64,000 nt of DNA from Glandiceps talaboti (lineage: Eukaryota; Hemichordata; Enteropneusta; Spengelidae). The notes beneath the pieces were generated by a model that was not told where the DNA came from, did no database searches, and saw only the letters and a program-made list of their open reading frames with translations. A program made the translations under genes and the position numbers. Positions 26,461-38,849 of the stretch are shown in pieces; the first letter of the stretch is position 1, and the number at the start of each line of letters is the position of its first letter. The DNA is taken from positions 19,389,319-19,453,318 of the forward strand of contig NC_135564.1 in assembly GCF_964340395.1 (NCBI RefSeq). The letters are read 5' to 3'.

Positions 26461-29400
26461 TGTTTTTTGTTTTTTTATCAATTTTTTTAATTTTATTTAT
26501 ATCACGAAAAAAAGGAAAAAGAAATACACGACAAAACTTTTGCAACAAAAACTAGATACTAAAAATAGTGAAAAAAAAATTACAAAGCGAGCTTCACTTT
26601 CTGTTCAATTTTTTGCCACTTAGAATCAAAGTTTTCGTACTTTGCAGTTTTCTTTACTGCGATGTTTTCTATCTCGTATTTAATCTTCAAAATACTCATA
26701 AAACTTTCAAATGAGGGAATTTTGTTTTACACTTACAAGTATAAAGAAAATATTTAGCTTGTAAAATAATATAATTGATCATGTAATAATCATCATGATT
26801 GAGAACACCCAAGTAAATGTTACAATTATTCAAAATTATTTGTAAGTGTTCAAATAAGTGTTCATTTATGTCCAACCATAAGCGCTCTGTATACTTACAT
26901 TCTACAAATAAATGATCTCTTGTTTGTATTCTATCATGACAATGGTCACATAAATTGGTATCTGTTACTTTCATATGAAATAAACTGTCATTTGTGAATA
27001 TCAACCTATTTATAACCTTTTGTTGAAAACATTGTATTCGAGATTCAACTGTCACGTCTTTGGAAATGGTACAATACTTATTCCAATCTGTGTCACTTAC
27101 ATGAAATCTATTGCTAAAATATTTTCTGGCTTCTGTGATCTTTAAAGAATAATCTAAAATAATAGTATAGTAATCCTTGGTATTTATCTTTAAACAATCA
27201 TAGCATGTGTCTCCCTGAAAAAGTACTGGTTTCAGTGGTCTCGTCTGAACGCGTTCATTAATGCCAAATGTGCTATTCCTAGATACTGCCCTAACCAAAC
27301 CCGTGAGTGTAAAAATAACAGATTCAGGTAAATTCATCTGGCGTAAATTGTAATAATCTGAAGTAATCGGAACATTTCCATCTGTAAAAAGATCTTGAAT
27401 AAACACAAAGCCACTTTTGTACAATCTGTCAATATATATTGGTAAACCTCCAATACTGATATTTCTGTTATTCCATAAAATATCATTGTCACATTCCTCA
27501 TTCTGATGATCTTTTTTCTTTAATTCATACCACAAATTTAAAATATCCCTGTAAAAGTCTGGAATGCTAGTAGGAATGCACTGCTTGTTATAATTACAAC
27601 AAAAAATTAGTTCCCCGCCAACCTTACGCAAGTAGTACAATGGAATTAGTCTCCATTGTCCTCTTGAATAAAAAATTCTCTTTATCCAAGTTAATTTACA
27701 GGCTTTACACCAAGATGCCAGATGAATGTGCCTGAATCCACCTTTTTCCCAGGGAGAACACATGGTATCATCCTTTCGCTTAGGCTTTTTGCCATTCCAA
27801 AGAAATTGTTCTATAACTAAATGAAATTTCGAAAGGAAATGATCAGGTATATGCAACAAGGAAATTTGATAAAGTAACCTCGGAATGATAAGACTTTTCA
27901 CAATTGTAATCTTTCCAAGAAGAGTTAAATTCCTACTGTTTCAGATAAACATAGCTTTTTGTGCATTATGTAATCTATCAAAGAAATTTAACTTAATTGT
28001 CTCAGCAACTTTATACGAAAAATAAATACCAAGGTATTTAAACATCTTGACCACTTTCAAACCAAAAGGTTTATCTATTCTGTCTCTATCCTTACCCAGC
28101 CAAAAAGATTCTGTTTTGTCTTTGTTTACACAGAGGCCAGAACATTTGGAAAATTTAACTAAGACAGCCATCACAATGGCGACAGAATGTTCATCCTTCA
28201 AAAGTAAAGTTGTGTCATCAGCGAACTGAACCAATTTAATTTCATCATTACAAACTCTTAAACCTTCTATATCTGTATTACTTCTAACTGCTATACTTAA
28301 AAACTCAACAGCCATGACAAACAGATATGGGGAAAGCGGGTCTCCCTGGCGAACCCCTCGCTTGATGTCAAAATAACTCGTGTAATCTTATTATTCATGA
28401 TGCAACTCTTGATGTCCGTGTAAAATACAGTAAACCAGCGTATCAGTGAGGTTCCAAAGCCAAATCTAAGCAAGCAACGTGAAATAAATTTCCAATTTAT
28501 GGAATCAAACGCTTTTCGAAAATCAACCATGAGAAGGATACCTGGAATGTCCCTTTCCCTTGTATAAAAAAGAATATCAGATATAAGGCGTATTGATTCC
28601 CCCATGTAACGACCCGTTACATAACCGGTCTGACATGGACTGATAATAGAGGGGAGGCACTGTTTAATTCGAAAGGCAATAACTTTAGATGCCAGCTTAC
28701 TGTCTACATGATTCGGGAAATTGGACGTCAATTTTCAATTTTCATACGATCTGAATTTTTCTTTTCCACTAGAATTATAATACTTTGTTTCTGTGTTGTG
28801 CTCATACTTCCCTCTTCATAACTGAAATTAAAAACTTTGACAAGGAAAGGGCCTATTACATCCCAAAACTTGCGGAAAAATTCCACAGTCAATCCATCGT
28901 TGCCTGGCGTTTTACCACTTTTAAGAGTAGATAAAATCCTTTCACATTCGATCATAGTAATCGGTCCATCACACAAAAGTTTCTCGGCATTAGAGACCTG
29001 AGATACCTCGTTATCAGAAAGGAAATGATCTGCTGCATTGATGTCCATTACTCTCTCTGCATACAAATTTTCATAAAATGATTTACAATGTGCCAAAATC
29101 TCACGATTATTGGTGAGAGCTACGTTTGAGTTATTTACTAACTTTCGAATCTGTTTTTTCTTGAAATTTCTTTTTTCTAAGTTCAAAAAATATTTCGATG
29201 ATTTTCCCCCCTCTTCATGCCAAGTAACTTTTGATCTAATTATGGCACCTCTTGTCTGATATTCTAACATTTCCTCATACTGTTTCTTTATCCTGTCATA
29301 AGTAACTTGATTTTCATGCGTTGGCCCACTATCCAGCTGTTTTTCGGCTTCCTCCATCAAAACCTGAAGACTAACAAAACTTTCCCTTTGTTGCTTAGCT

Positions 29401-30056
29401 TTGACTTTTGAATAGGAAGTCGAAAAAGAGCGGATATTGAGCCAATGTCGTGAGCTGCACCTGTCTAGAGGCGACAAACAACAATTAAAATCTCCTCCTA
29501 AAATAATGTTTTCATTCTGAGACGCACAACACGTATTTAACACCTGGAGCAATGCTCTGAAAAACTGCAATTGTCCATGAGCCCCTGATGAAGGTGTATA
29601 AATGTTACATAACACAAATCGTTCATTTTCAATGTCGACTTCAAGAATTACATAACGACCATCATCATCTAAAATACTATTTCTAATATCAAAGTCAGCT
29701 CTCTTCGAAAATAATATTGCTGTTCCTTTACTGTGAGTCGAACCATGGGAAAAAATAATCTTACCTTCTCCCCATTGTTGTTGCCAAGAAATTTCATTTG
29801 ACTTTTGACTACAAGTTTCTTGTAAAAAGAAGACATGTGCTTTTCTTTTCTTTAACCAAGTAAAAATTTGTTTACGTTTGTGAAAATCTCTAATCCCTCT
29901 TGTGTTTAATGAAACTAATTTTAATTGCATTGAAAATGGTAAAGTAAAAGTTCGACTTTACACAACGACAACATCTTACTCCGGTGTTTGAGAAGCAGCA
30001 GCTAGCGTACTGTCTATTCTTGTTTCTGGACCGGTGTACAGTTGATTGTCAATGTA
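26461..30056 (-). mobile_element. Tx1/L1-like LINE, copy C (same insertion, truncated and mutated)
   Basis: It is inserted at the same base as in copy B (after gacattgtacattgt), so it was duplicated with the segment. Endonuclease start at 29930, reverse transcriptase FADDT near 28215. Lesions private to C are a deletion of about 430 bp joining the endonuclease region to the linker at about 29437, a 2-base deletion near 28380 that shifts frame, and a stop in place of Trp near 27940. Sequence homology to B ends at 30056, so the inverted ORF1 piece and the right target duplication are missing. Confidence 0.92.
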
Positions 30057-30146
30057 TGCATGTGTGTTTTGTATTCTTAAATTTTGCATTTTTAGGAGCC
30101 TGTAAATGGGACTTGCCGGCCTTCCGTGAAATAAATAAATAAACTA
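30057..30146 (+). mobile_element. 3' tail of a LINE (CR1-like), fragment
   Basis: ctgtaaatgggacttgccgg is followed by ccttccgtg and a (AAAT)n tail, resembling a LINE 3' end. No coding part is present. It lies directly at the broken end of copy C. Confidence 0.4.
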
Positions 30147-30647
30147 TATGTCAACGAGTTGAGTAATTGGTAACAAAATGCAACACCTTATTCCAAGACA
30201 ATAGCCCCCGTCACCACGTCCTGGTTTTCACATAATTTTACACATTACACTTTCATTCAAACGGGGGTCGACACATTCATAATTCATCAACAATACCGGT
30301 GCTTATCCGTCATTGCACACATTTAGCGAGGAACGCTACAGTCGATACCTTCATTACACAGTGTGCAACCCCTGTGTACGTTACATACGTTTGTATTCCT
30401 GTAAAATAAAAGAATGTGGAGAAATCAACTCCGGACTTTTGATTGGTTGTCTGTCAAATGTAACACGTGTACTCCCTGTCAAGTGATTGACCAATTTGAA
30501 ACAAACAACACCTGACTAGTCTTACAAACACAATAGTTTTCCCTGCCACCACCTTTAAAGTGCACCTGGAGGGGTAGAGGAAAATTTTGATCCTCTAGGT
30601 CTGATTGGTTCATGGTTCTCGACAGGAATCTAACATCTTGGGTTGGG

Positions 30648-30655
30648 TATATAAA
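30648..30655 (+). promoter_or_regulatory. TATA box with upstream CCAAT motifs for the 30712 reading frame
   Basis: TATATAAA lies 64 bp before the ATG. ATTGG/CCAAT motifs occur at about 30441, 30489 and 30604. The spacing suits an RNA polymerase II start near 30678 and a 5' leader of about 35 bases. Confidence 0.5.
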
Positions 30656-30711
30656 TGAGGCGTGATACATTTTCAAACTGTCTTTGCGACTCCAGCAAAC
30701 GATAAAGAAAG

Positions 30712-31365
30712 ATGGATACTGGTTCTCCGTGTGTTGTGCTGCTAACCCTGGTCTATGTCGTCATAGTATATATCCGAAGCCTTGTACTGCTGAGAGTGGA
30801 TGATGATAGAAGAATATTCCGATGTTTGGTATGGGTCCTGGATGCTGTATGCTGTCTACTTCGCTCACTGGTCGAAAAGAGGAAGTTGGAAGGAAAAATT
30901 GCAACGTGTATCACCGTATGGATGCTGTGTTTGGTTCAGATGTTTGTTCGCCGTACAATAGAGACTGTTCGAGAATGGAAGTCTATGGTTTGCGCATTGG
31001 TTCGTCAATTCATCATGGCATGGTCCCTGCGAGAACGTCGACGGATGGTATATGAGATAAGTCGGTTTGCAATGTTAGTTCTTTCTGCTGCATTTGGGCC
31101 CGTTGTATGGGAATGGGGGCCATGGGGGCAATTTCGGCGCGGTACCTTTTTTGGCGGGAGGGTGGCGGCCCGGGTTGACAGGTTAGGATTTAGACGGTTT
31201 TGTCAGGAGGAAAATTTGTCATTGGTTGTTCAAGTGGCACAGACTGTAATATTCCCCATTTTCGAAAACATTAAGAACGCAAAACACAAATACAAAATAC
31301 ATATCAAAATTTATCTACGAATAAAAAATACAAATCAAAATTTATCGACAAACAAATTTGAATAG
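30712..31365 (+). CDS. Single-exon hypothetical protein, 217 aa
   Basis: I do not recognise this protein. The ATG has a good start context (aaagATGG) and sits about 60 bp after a clear TATA box. The region 30712-31260 is visibly richer in G+C than its flanks. The product starts with a hydrophobic stretch (residues about 8-28), then alternates hydrophobic and Arg/Lys-rich helices to about residue 130 (many Trp, Cys and Arg). A Gly/Trp/Arg-rich part follows and then a Lys/Asn-rich tail from residue 190 that merges into AT-rich flank. It could be a membrane or nucleic-acid-binding protein, a decayed retrocopy read in a wrong frame, or chance. The good promoter is the main argument for it. Confidence 0.35.
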   Translation: MDTGSPCVVLLTLVYVVIVYIRSLVLLRVDDDRRIFRCLVWVLDAVCCLLRSLVEKRKLEGKIATCITVWMLCLVQMFVRRTIETVREWKSMVCALVRQFIMAWSLRERRRMVYEISRFAMLVLSAAFGPVVWEWGPWGQFRRGTFFGGRVAARVDRLGFRRFCQEENLSLVVQVAQTVIFPIFENIKNAKHKYKIHIKIYLRIKNTNQNLSTNKFE

Positions 31366-31560
31366 ATAGTCGTGTACACAAAGTTGTTCTCGGGTACCCA
31401 GATTCCTCTAAATTCAGCCACCTCCGGTATACACATTTCTTTCACAGCCTAAACAATTGTATTTTGCCATGTTCAAATGAAAAGTCATTGATGTTTATAT
31501 TAGACTATTTACCAAACACAAACTTGAAAACCATAATTGCGTATAATCACCGAACATCAT

Positions 31561-31775
31561 TTCTATTTAGGGTCCCATACTAAAATTACCCCAAAACTAG
31601 TTAACCAAATGTAAACTTGAAATAGATTGTTCCTCGAAATACAGACTGCGACTGTGCCACTTCTATTTAGGGTTCCCGTACTAAAATTATCCCCAAACTA
31701 GTTAACCAAATGTAAACTTAAAATAGATTGTTTCTGGAAATACTGGCTGTGCCACTTCTAATTAGGGTTAAAGTT
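31561..31775. repeat. About 97 bp unit, 2.2 tandem copies
   Basis: The unit starts ttctatttagggt and contains aaactagttaaccaaatgta. It begins at 31561, 31661 and 31755. The rest of 31366-32200 is AT-rich with nothing recognised. Confidence 0.8.
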
Positions 31776-32205
31776 TTCGCAAAATCTAGTTAGCTAGTTT
31801 TTTTTCTAGAAATACAAAGTTGAATTGAAATATTTCTTTCATTAAAATGCTAATCATTCAAAATTAAAACCCGTGTATTTTGCTCTGCAGCGCATATTTT
31901 TTCATTCATGTGACAAATTTAAAATTTGTTTAGAGTTATTTCCGTAAAGACATTCTTCTTTGAAGATGATGAAAAAGATGTTTGTTTACAATATTACAAA
32001 TATAGCTATTAACCGCATAACAACCAACAATGTGTACCAAACTTATTTTTCGTTTTGTGATGGTCAGAACATTCGTAAATTACAATACAAAATAATGTTA
32101 CCGCTTCAGTTATACCCATGATATAGTGATCAAATATATGTGTCTCAAAACCAAATTAAGGCCTATGATCTCATCTTTTTGGTCGAAAGTCTATCATTAG
32201 ATTAA

Positions 32206-34190
32206 GATGTATTCTTGATACCATGACCTCATCAGTGATATGCAAATTAGGGCTAAAAGACTAAAACTAGAAGTTTATATTTATAAAATGTTGATAACAA
32301 GATGATCCAATCAGTGATATGCAAATTAGTGCTAAAAATGTGTCTTTTTGGTTAACAGTCTATACTTTAAGATGTTTTCTTGATATGATCTCATCAGTGA
32401 TATGCAAAGGCTAAAAAGACTAAAAGTATACATTTACAAAAGGTCCTTAACACGATGATCCAATCAGTGATATGCAAATTAGTGGCTAATAATGTGTTTT
32501 TTTTGGTCAAAAATCTATCATTGGATTTAGATGTAATCTTGATACCATGATTTAATCAGTGATATGCAAATTAGGGCTAAAAAGACTAAAACTAAGTCTA
32601 TATTTACAAAGTCTATAACAAGATGATCCAATCAGTAATATGCAAATTAATGCCTAATAATGTGTCTTTTTAGTCAAAAATCTATCATTTTAAGATGTAT
32701 TCTTGATGTGTTTATCTCATCAGTGATATGCAAATTAGGGCTAAAAAGACTGAAAATAAAAGTCTATATTTACAAAGTCTATAACAAGATGATCCAATCA
32801 ATAATATGCAAATTAGTGCCTAATAATGTCTTTTTTGTCAAAAGTCTATCATTACAATAAGATGTATTGTTGATGTGTTTATCTCATCACTGATATGCAA
32901 ATTATTGCTACAAAGACTAAAACTAAAAGTCTATATTTACAAAAAGTCCATAACAAGATGATCCAATCAGTAATATGCAAATTAGTGCCTAAAATTGTGT
33001 CTTTTTGGTCAAAAATCTATCATTAGATTAAGATGTATTCTTGATGTGTTTATCTCATCACTGATATGCAAATTAGGGCTAAAAAGCCTCAAACTAAAAG
33101 TCTAAAAGTCTATAACAAGATGATCCAATCAGTAATATGCAAATTAGTGCCTAATAATGTGTCTTTTTGGTCAAAAGTCTATCATTAGGTTAAGATGTAT
33201 TGTTGATGTGTTTATCTCATCAGTGATATGCAAATTAGGGCTAAAAAGACTAAAACTAAAGTCTATATATACAAAAAGTCTATAACAAGATGATCCAATC
33301 AGTAATATGCAAATTAGTGCCTAAAATGTGACTAAAAGTCTATAATTACCAAAAGTCTATAACAAGATGATCCAATCAGTAATATGCAAATTAGTGCCTA
33401 ATAATGTGTCGTTTTGGTCAAAAATCTATCATTTGATTAAGATGTACTCTTGATGTGTTTATCTCATCAGTGATATGCAAATTAGGGCTAAAAAGACTAA
33501 AAATAAAAGAAAGTCTATAACAAGATGATCCAATCAGTTACATGCAAATTAGTGTCTAATAATGTGTCTTTTTTGTCATAAATCTATCATTAGATTAAGA
33601 TGTATTCTTGATATCATGATCTCATCAGTGATATGCAAATTAGGGCTAAAAAGCCTCAAACTAAAAGTCTAAAAGTCTATAACAAGATGATCCAATCAGT
33701 AATATGCAAATTAGGGGCTAATAATGTGTCTTTTTGGTCACAAATCTATCATTAGATTAAGATGTATTGTTGATGTGTTTATCTCATCACTGATATGCAA
33801 ATTAGGGCTAAAAAGCCTCAAACTAAAAGTCTAAAAGTCTATAACAAGATGATCCAATCAGTAATATGCAAATTAGGGGCTAATAATGTGTCTTTTTGGT
33901 CAAAAGTCTATCATTAGACTAAGATGTATTCTTAATACCATGATCCCATTGGTGACATGCAAATTAGGGCTATAAAGACTAAAACTAAAAGTCTATATTT
34001 ACAAAAGGTCTATAACACGATCCAATCAGTGATATGTAAATTATGATTTAAAAATGTGTCTTTCTGGTCGTCTATAATTAGATTAAGATGTATTCTTGAT
34101 ATGATTTCATCAGTGATATACAAATTAGGGCTAAAAAGACTACAACTAAAAATCTGTAATTACAAAAAGTCTAGATCTATAACATGATGA
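32206..34190. repeat. Octamer-rich satellite, ~165 bp unit made of two diverged halves
   Basis: About 11-12 units each contain two half-repeats: gatccaatcagtaatatgca with AATTAGTGCC, and ctcatcagtgatatgcaaat with TAGGGCTAAAA. The gatgatccaatcagt marker recurs at about 32304, 32452, 32623, 32788, 32957, 33119, 33290, 33366, 33526, 33688 and 33848. Each half carries ATGCAAAT, the POU-factor octamer; I count about 21 exact matches and 3 degenerate ones. There is no coding capacity. Confidence 0.9.
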
Positions 34191-34744
34191 TCCCCGAGCA
34201 CTGAGCAAGGACCGTTAGTAGTTTTTTACCATTGGAGTAGTTCTTGTTTCATGGGAGGAGTTTTATAAAAAAAAGTTTTTATAAGAGAACTACTGTCTCC
34301 CTCATTAAGCTCTGTAAAAAATAAATAAAATAAAAGCTGTAAAAATATAACTGGTGTAAACCAAAATGCTCCTGTAGGTTGCAAATGGTTTTGCTAAATT
34401 AAAACTGAATCATAAAAGTTCAATTCAATATTTATCAATTGAAATTTTGAACAAAAATATTATGTTTTACCACACTTGTGTTTCTCGCTCAAGCAGAGAT
34501 CACAATGTTTAGAAAAGGGAATAGAATTCATCCAGCAAAAGCACTTTTAGTCCCCCAAAGTGAGTATCTATTACAATGGGCTCAGACTTCCAATATCTGA
34601 TTTCTTTCAAAACTGGCACAAAGGTGACATGTCATTTGGAAAATATGCCATATTTGTCATCAAAAATCAATATTTACTGCATAATTAATCATAAAACTTG
34701 CTTTATTTTGAAACCTGGCCTTGAGCAATTACAAATTACTCCCA
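34191..34744. other. No gene seen
   Basis: The stretch is AT-rich. A 70-codon open frame at 34576-34788 has no recognisable features and overlaps the foldback arm that follows. Confidence 0.6.
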
Positions 34745-35970
34745 TGGACTATACGGGGAAGGTCTGCTGTAAAGTCTGTATGTCATAAGGTACATGTATG
34801 ATATAAGGTATATACTTTTCTAGGCGAGAAGATTTTGGATAACCCTGCCCATCTAGACTGGTTGATTTTATTTTAATTGTAGCTCAAAATATTGATTTAT
34901 TTTTCAAAATAATTCTTACAATTGCTAAGAGTAAGATTTCATTTCTCAAAAAATTAATTATTTTTGATCAGTTTTTAGGTATTACATCATATGAACTACC
35001 ATCTGCATGTATTATAGACCTGTATAGTATGTATTTTGAGTGATTCAGTTGGTATAAGAAAGAGTAAGACCATTTTTAGGGTGTGTAGTATGACAACAGT
35101 TTGGTTTTTGGGGGTTTCAACATAGCCTCCCTATGTCATTTCACAAAGAGTTGTCCACCTCATCCTGGGATATATGGTCATGTGAACAAATTTAATGAAA
35201 GTGGTTTATTTTGCCAATACTAGTTCAAAGAAGCACACTTTAGATAAATTTTCTTTGCCGGCCCTACTATTAAATTCTATCTTAATAACAATAATGATAA
35301 TAATAATAACTTTAGGGTAATAATAATAACATATAATAAATAATCACTAATAAGTAATAAGTAATAAGTACTAATATAATAAATACTAATATATGATAAA
35401 TACTAATATATATAGTAAATAAGCACATAATTAGGCACCAATGACTATTAATGTCTAATTCTCCTTTCATAGTTAATTGCACTTAAAGTTGAAATAGTAT
35501 TGGCATTATGGATTACTCTCACATGTTCATGTGACATCATTAAATGATTTATTTAGAAAAGAAATTGAAAATTAAGAGGACAACTCTGCATGAAATGATA
35601 CCAGGAGGCTTTGCTGAGATCATTAAGTCCTTACTGTTGTCATACTACATACCCAAAAATGGAGACACTTTCTAATACCAACTTTATAGCAAAAAATAGA
35701 TACTCTACAGATCTATGATAGATACAGACGGCAGTTTGTACGATGGAATAGCTAAAAACTGACCAAATTAATTGTCTTTTGGAAAATGAAATCTCACTTT
35801 TAAGAATTGTAATAATGTTTTGAAAATTATAGATTTATTCTAAGCTGCAACTGAAGCAAAATCTATCAGTCCAGCTGAGCAGGGTTTTCCAAAGTTTTCC
35901 AGCCCAGAGAAGTATACAAAAAAAACACTGCTTTCCAGCAGACCTTTCCCACCTATGGGAGATGTGCACC
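34745..35970. mobile_element. Long foldback element with diverged ~400 bp arms
   Basis: The left arm (about 34745-35165) matches the inverse of the right arm (about 35570-35970) in many blocks. Examples are ggtctgctg-aaag, gtagtatgacaacagt against actgttgtcatactac, and agttgtcc against ggacaact. The middle (35240-35460) is AT-rich with aataataat runs. The arms differ by many substitutions and small gaps, so it is old. No transposase was found. Confidence 0.75.
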
Positions 35971-36914
35971 CCCCCCCCTCCCATATTACTTCTGCAAAAA
36001 AAAATTAATTCTCTGAGATAGGACAAAATTACACATTTTGATAACACATACAAATTCTACCCACTTTATGCAACTTTAGTCAGTTATTATTTCATAATCA
36101 ATTTAATAGTATAAAAATGTTTTTGCTTGACTTATTCTCATTGGCTTTTCTAACCATTGGGGTCGATTTTTCAGGGAGAAACAGTAGAACATAAAAAAAT
36201 CAATTAATTATACTGTATTTGCAAATTTATACACACAGTTCTTTCTTTATAGTGGTTTCCCAAACCTGGGCAAGTGTACCTTAGTCAAGATTTGATTTCT
36301 TCCTTTCACCCCATTTCATAAAAAAATATTGTCTACAAATTATAACCTTGAAAATTTAATATCATCCATATGGGAGCACTTTGGTAAATGTTATCTATAT
36401 TGAATGTATTTCTTCATTATTTTATTAAATAAAACAATATATTAACCACACTGTATTAATACAATTTCCATGCAAGTTTATTTTCAGAAAGCCAGGCTCG
36501 ACAAAGATGGACAAATGATGGAAAATGTGAGTCAAAAAACTTTCTTTTTAATATTTAATATGTGTATACATTGAAAGTTAAATTTAGAAACTTTATTTCT
36601 ATTTGACTGCCATGTCTGCAATATAAAATAAATTTAGAAAATACTATAGTTGCATTGTGAGTGAATACTTCAATTCTTGTACGTATACTATTTCTTAAAT
36701 TTCTTTCTTTTAGCCTGTGGTGATAAGAAGACCCAAGACTGATCGATGTATTTGATTATTACGATACTGATGTGTATTTTGCATTTATCTATTGAATTGT
36801 ATTTTTAAGTCATTTTATTATTAGAACTTTTGGAGCAGTTTAGAAGAACAGAAAAACAGTTTCAGATATCAGCACCAAGTAAGTTTTTTGAGTTTTTTTT
36901 AGTATGTATGGCTG
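35971..36914. other. No convincing gene; possible exon-like pieces
   Basis: Short segments with acceptable splice borders exist (36489-36527 before gtgagt; 36829-36880 before gtaagt, reading LEQFRRTEKQFQISAP), but they cannot be joined into a supported gene. Confidence 0.3.
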
Positions 36915-38080
36915 CATGTGTGATTGCTCTTTTAACTATCCCAACTCACACCTTCCAACATACGTACATCAAATACACTATCATTTTTGCGTCTCCGGCA
37001 CCAATTGTCATATCTGCGCCATCATCTACCTCGCGTTTCAGTCCGCTGTCTTTGCTGCACGTGATCATATATTACATATTGACATACACAAACAGCACCC
37101 CTCGATTTTTTGTTATCCCTTTCCGTACGTCTGGTTTCTTGTGGATTTTGGTTTTCTCTGACTAGGTGGGTCTCTATGGTTGATTACTTTGTTGTTTGGT
37201 TGGTTGCCATGGCAATGGTTCGTTGGTTAGTCCTTTGTAGGTTTTACATATTTTCACCCGCTGTCTATGGCCTTCATCTCTCATACCAACACACATAAAC
37301 CTCACAAACCTCCGCCAACTCTATTACTGCCGTGTCGCCGTCTTTATTTGCCATCGTCGCTGCGCGTCATATTCAACAGTTACATTACAACAATACAATA
37401 AAGTCCCCCATTCATTTTAACTTTCTGTATGTTTGTATGGTTTAGAGTTATAATGGCACATTCCATTATATCTCTTCATAATTCGCAGTCAAGCATGTGC
37501 ATGTATGTTAACCCCCCCCCCCCCCCAAAAAAAAAGCATGTGTCCTTGTATGGTGATTCAAATTGGCAACAAAGAATTGCTTGGCAGCGATGACACCCCT
37601 AGCATTGACTAGATAATATGGATTTTAGAGTAATCAATTTCCAATGCGGCCTAAATTCAACTGCATACAGAGCTCAGTAGAGCTATCAAACGTTTAATCC
37701 TCTTTTTATCAGGGGGGTGGGTTGGTCAATTTCACTACAAACATTCAAATTAAACTCTCAAATCCAGGGGACCATATAGCCAGAATTACCATACGAGTAT
37801 GACTACATTCTCAGTCTAAATAATTGTTGGCATAATGCTAAAAATGCTACTAATGACTGAGTGAATTTAAGGTACTGTCGTCTTAAGTGTATCCATGGCT
37901 GTGTATTTCAAGGCAATCTATTACATGGTACGTCTACAGAATATCAAGTATACATCATTTACACCTAACAGCTGTGAATGGTAAGCGTCATCTAGAATTG
38001 CTTTACTTATCTTTGCTGTTCATCTACAATTGATCTGTGATGTCACGAACACAGATGAAAAGTGATGTAGCCTCAAATAT
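36915..38080. repeat. Diverged tandem duplication, unit 1
   Basis: Several blocks reappear about 1.92 kb downstream: caaagaattgcttggcagcg, then tgacacccctagcattgact (37571-37616 against about 39492-39535); gatcatatattacatattga against accacatattacatatacac; aaggcaatctattacat...tatcaagt. The plus-strand frames here (36830-37165) have no known domain. Confidence 0.8.
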
Positions 38081-38494
38081 TCATCTGAAAGTCTTCATCT
38101 AAGACAGTCTTCAATATTTCAACTTACTAGCTAAGTCAGATTCAGATTTTTTTATGACAAATATGGCCAATATTTTCATTACAAAGGTGACAAAACAAAA
38201 CAATGTCGAGGTCTTAAAGCTCATTATAAATAAAATGGGTATTAAGTCATTCAATTTAGGTTTCTATGTATTAAGCTACCAGACTGAGCTTGTGCACAAA
38301 ATGTGAAGTTTGATATTTGTGCCAGGCTTGGTTGAAATTGGTCTATGCATCTCTGCTGTAAACTATGCACTATGATTAATGTTCGACTATTTGACCTTGA
38401 AGATACAGGTTGAGGTCAAAGGTCTCGGTCTCAGAAAGACCATTATCAATAATACGGATATGGATAATATAACATTCAAACTGGGTCACTATTA

Positions 38495-38731
38495 CACTTC
38501 AATACTAGCACCCGGTATTAAATGGCACTATTGCAAGAAATGTCGCAATTGAATTCTAGCATCCATTATTAAATAGCCATATTGCAAGAAATGTGGGAAT
38601 TGAATACTAGCACCCGGTATTAAATAGCACTATTGCAAGAAATGTCGGAATTGAATACTAGCATCCATTATTAAATAGCCCTATTGCAAGAAATGTGGGA
38701 ATTGAATACTAGCACCCAGTATTAGCATGGA
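38495..38731. repeat. 51 bp tandem array with a 102 bp two-part higher-order unit
   Basis: Units start at about 38501, 38552, 38603, 38654 and 38705. They alternate between a form with tagcacccggtatt and a form with tagcatccattatt, and share ttgcaagaaatgt. It lies between the two units of the 1.9 kb duplication. Confidence 0.85.
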
Positions 38732-38849
38732 ACTATAACAAAACCCAAGATTGTTACAAAGGCCAAACAAAATGATTATCAAAATCTTGTGAAATTAAAA
38801 TGCTTTTACTTTTCTAAGTATGAATGAATGAATGAGTGAGTGACTGTTG

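Larger units (their letters stand above)
24228..30056. repeat. Tandem segmental duplication, copy C (truncated inside the LINE)
   Basis: Copy C matches B from its start through the LINE, then similarity stops abruptly at about 30056, inside the LINE ORF1 region (B equivalent about 16655). The resistin-like gene that follows the LINE in B is therefore absent. C has its own lesions: a deletion of about 430 bp in LINE ORF2 (B 15620-16050 missing at about 29437), a 2-base deletion near 28380, and a Trp-to-stop change near 27940. Confidence 0.85.

Noticed and set aside
24228-30056. A third resistin-like gene in copy C
   Set aside because: Homology stops inside the LINE, and no TGCSCG or DWTSARCC coding sequence was found after 30056.
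32206-34190. CRISPR-like array or further hammerheads (CTGATGAG occurs on the minus strand)
   Set aside because: Units are ~165 bp and degenerate in eukaryotic DNA, with no short repeat/unique spacer pattern; no GAAA follows the CTGATGA at hammerhead distance.
36480-36890. Exons of an unknown gene around 36489-36527 and 36829-36880
   Set aside because: Splice-like borders exist, but pieces are tiny, phases cannot be fixed and no domain is visible.
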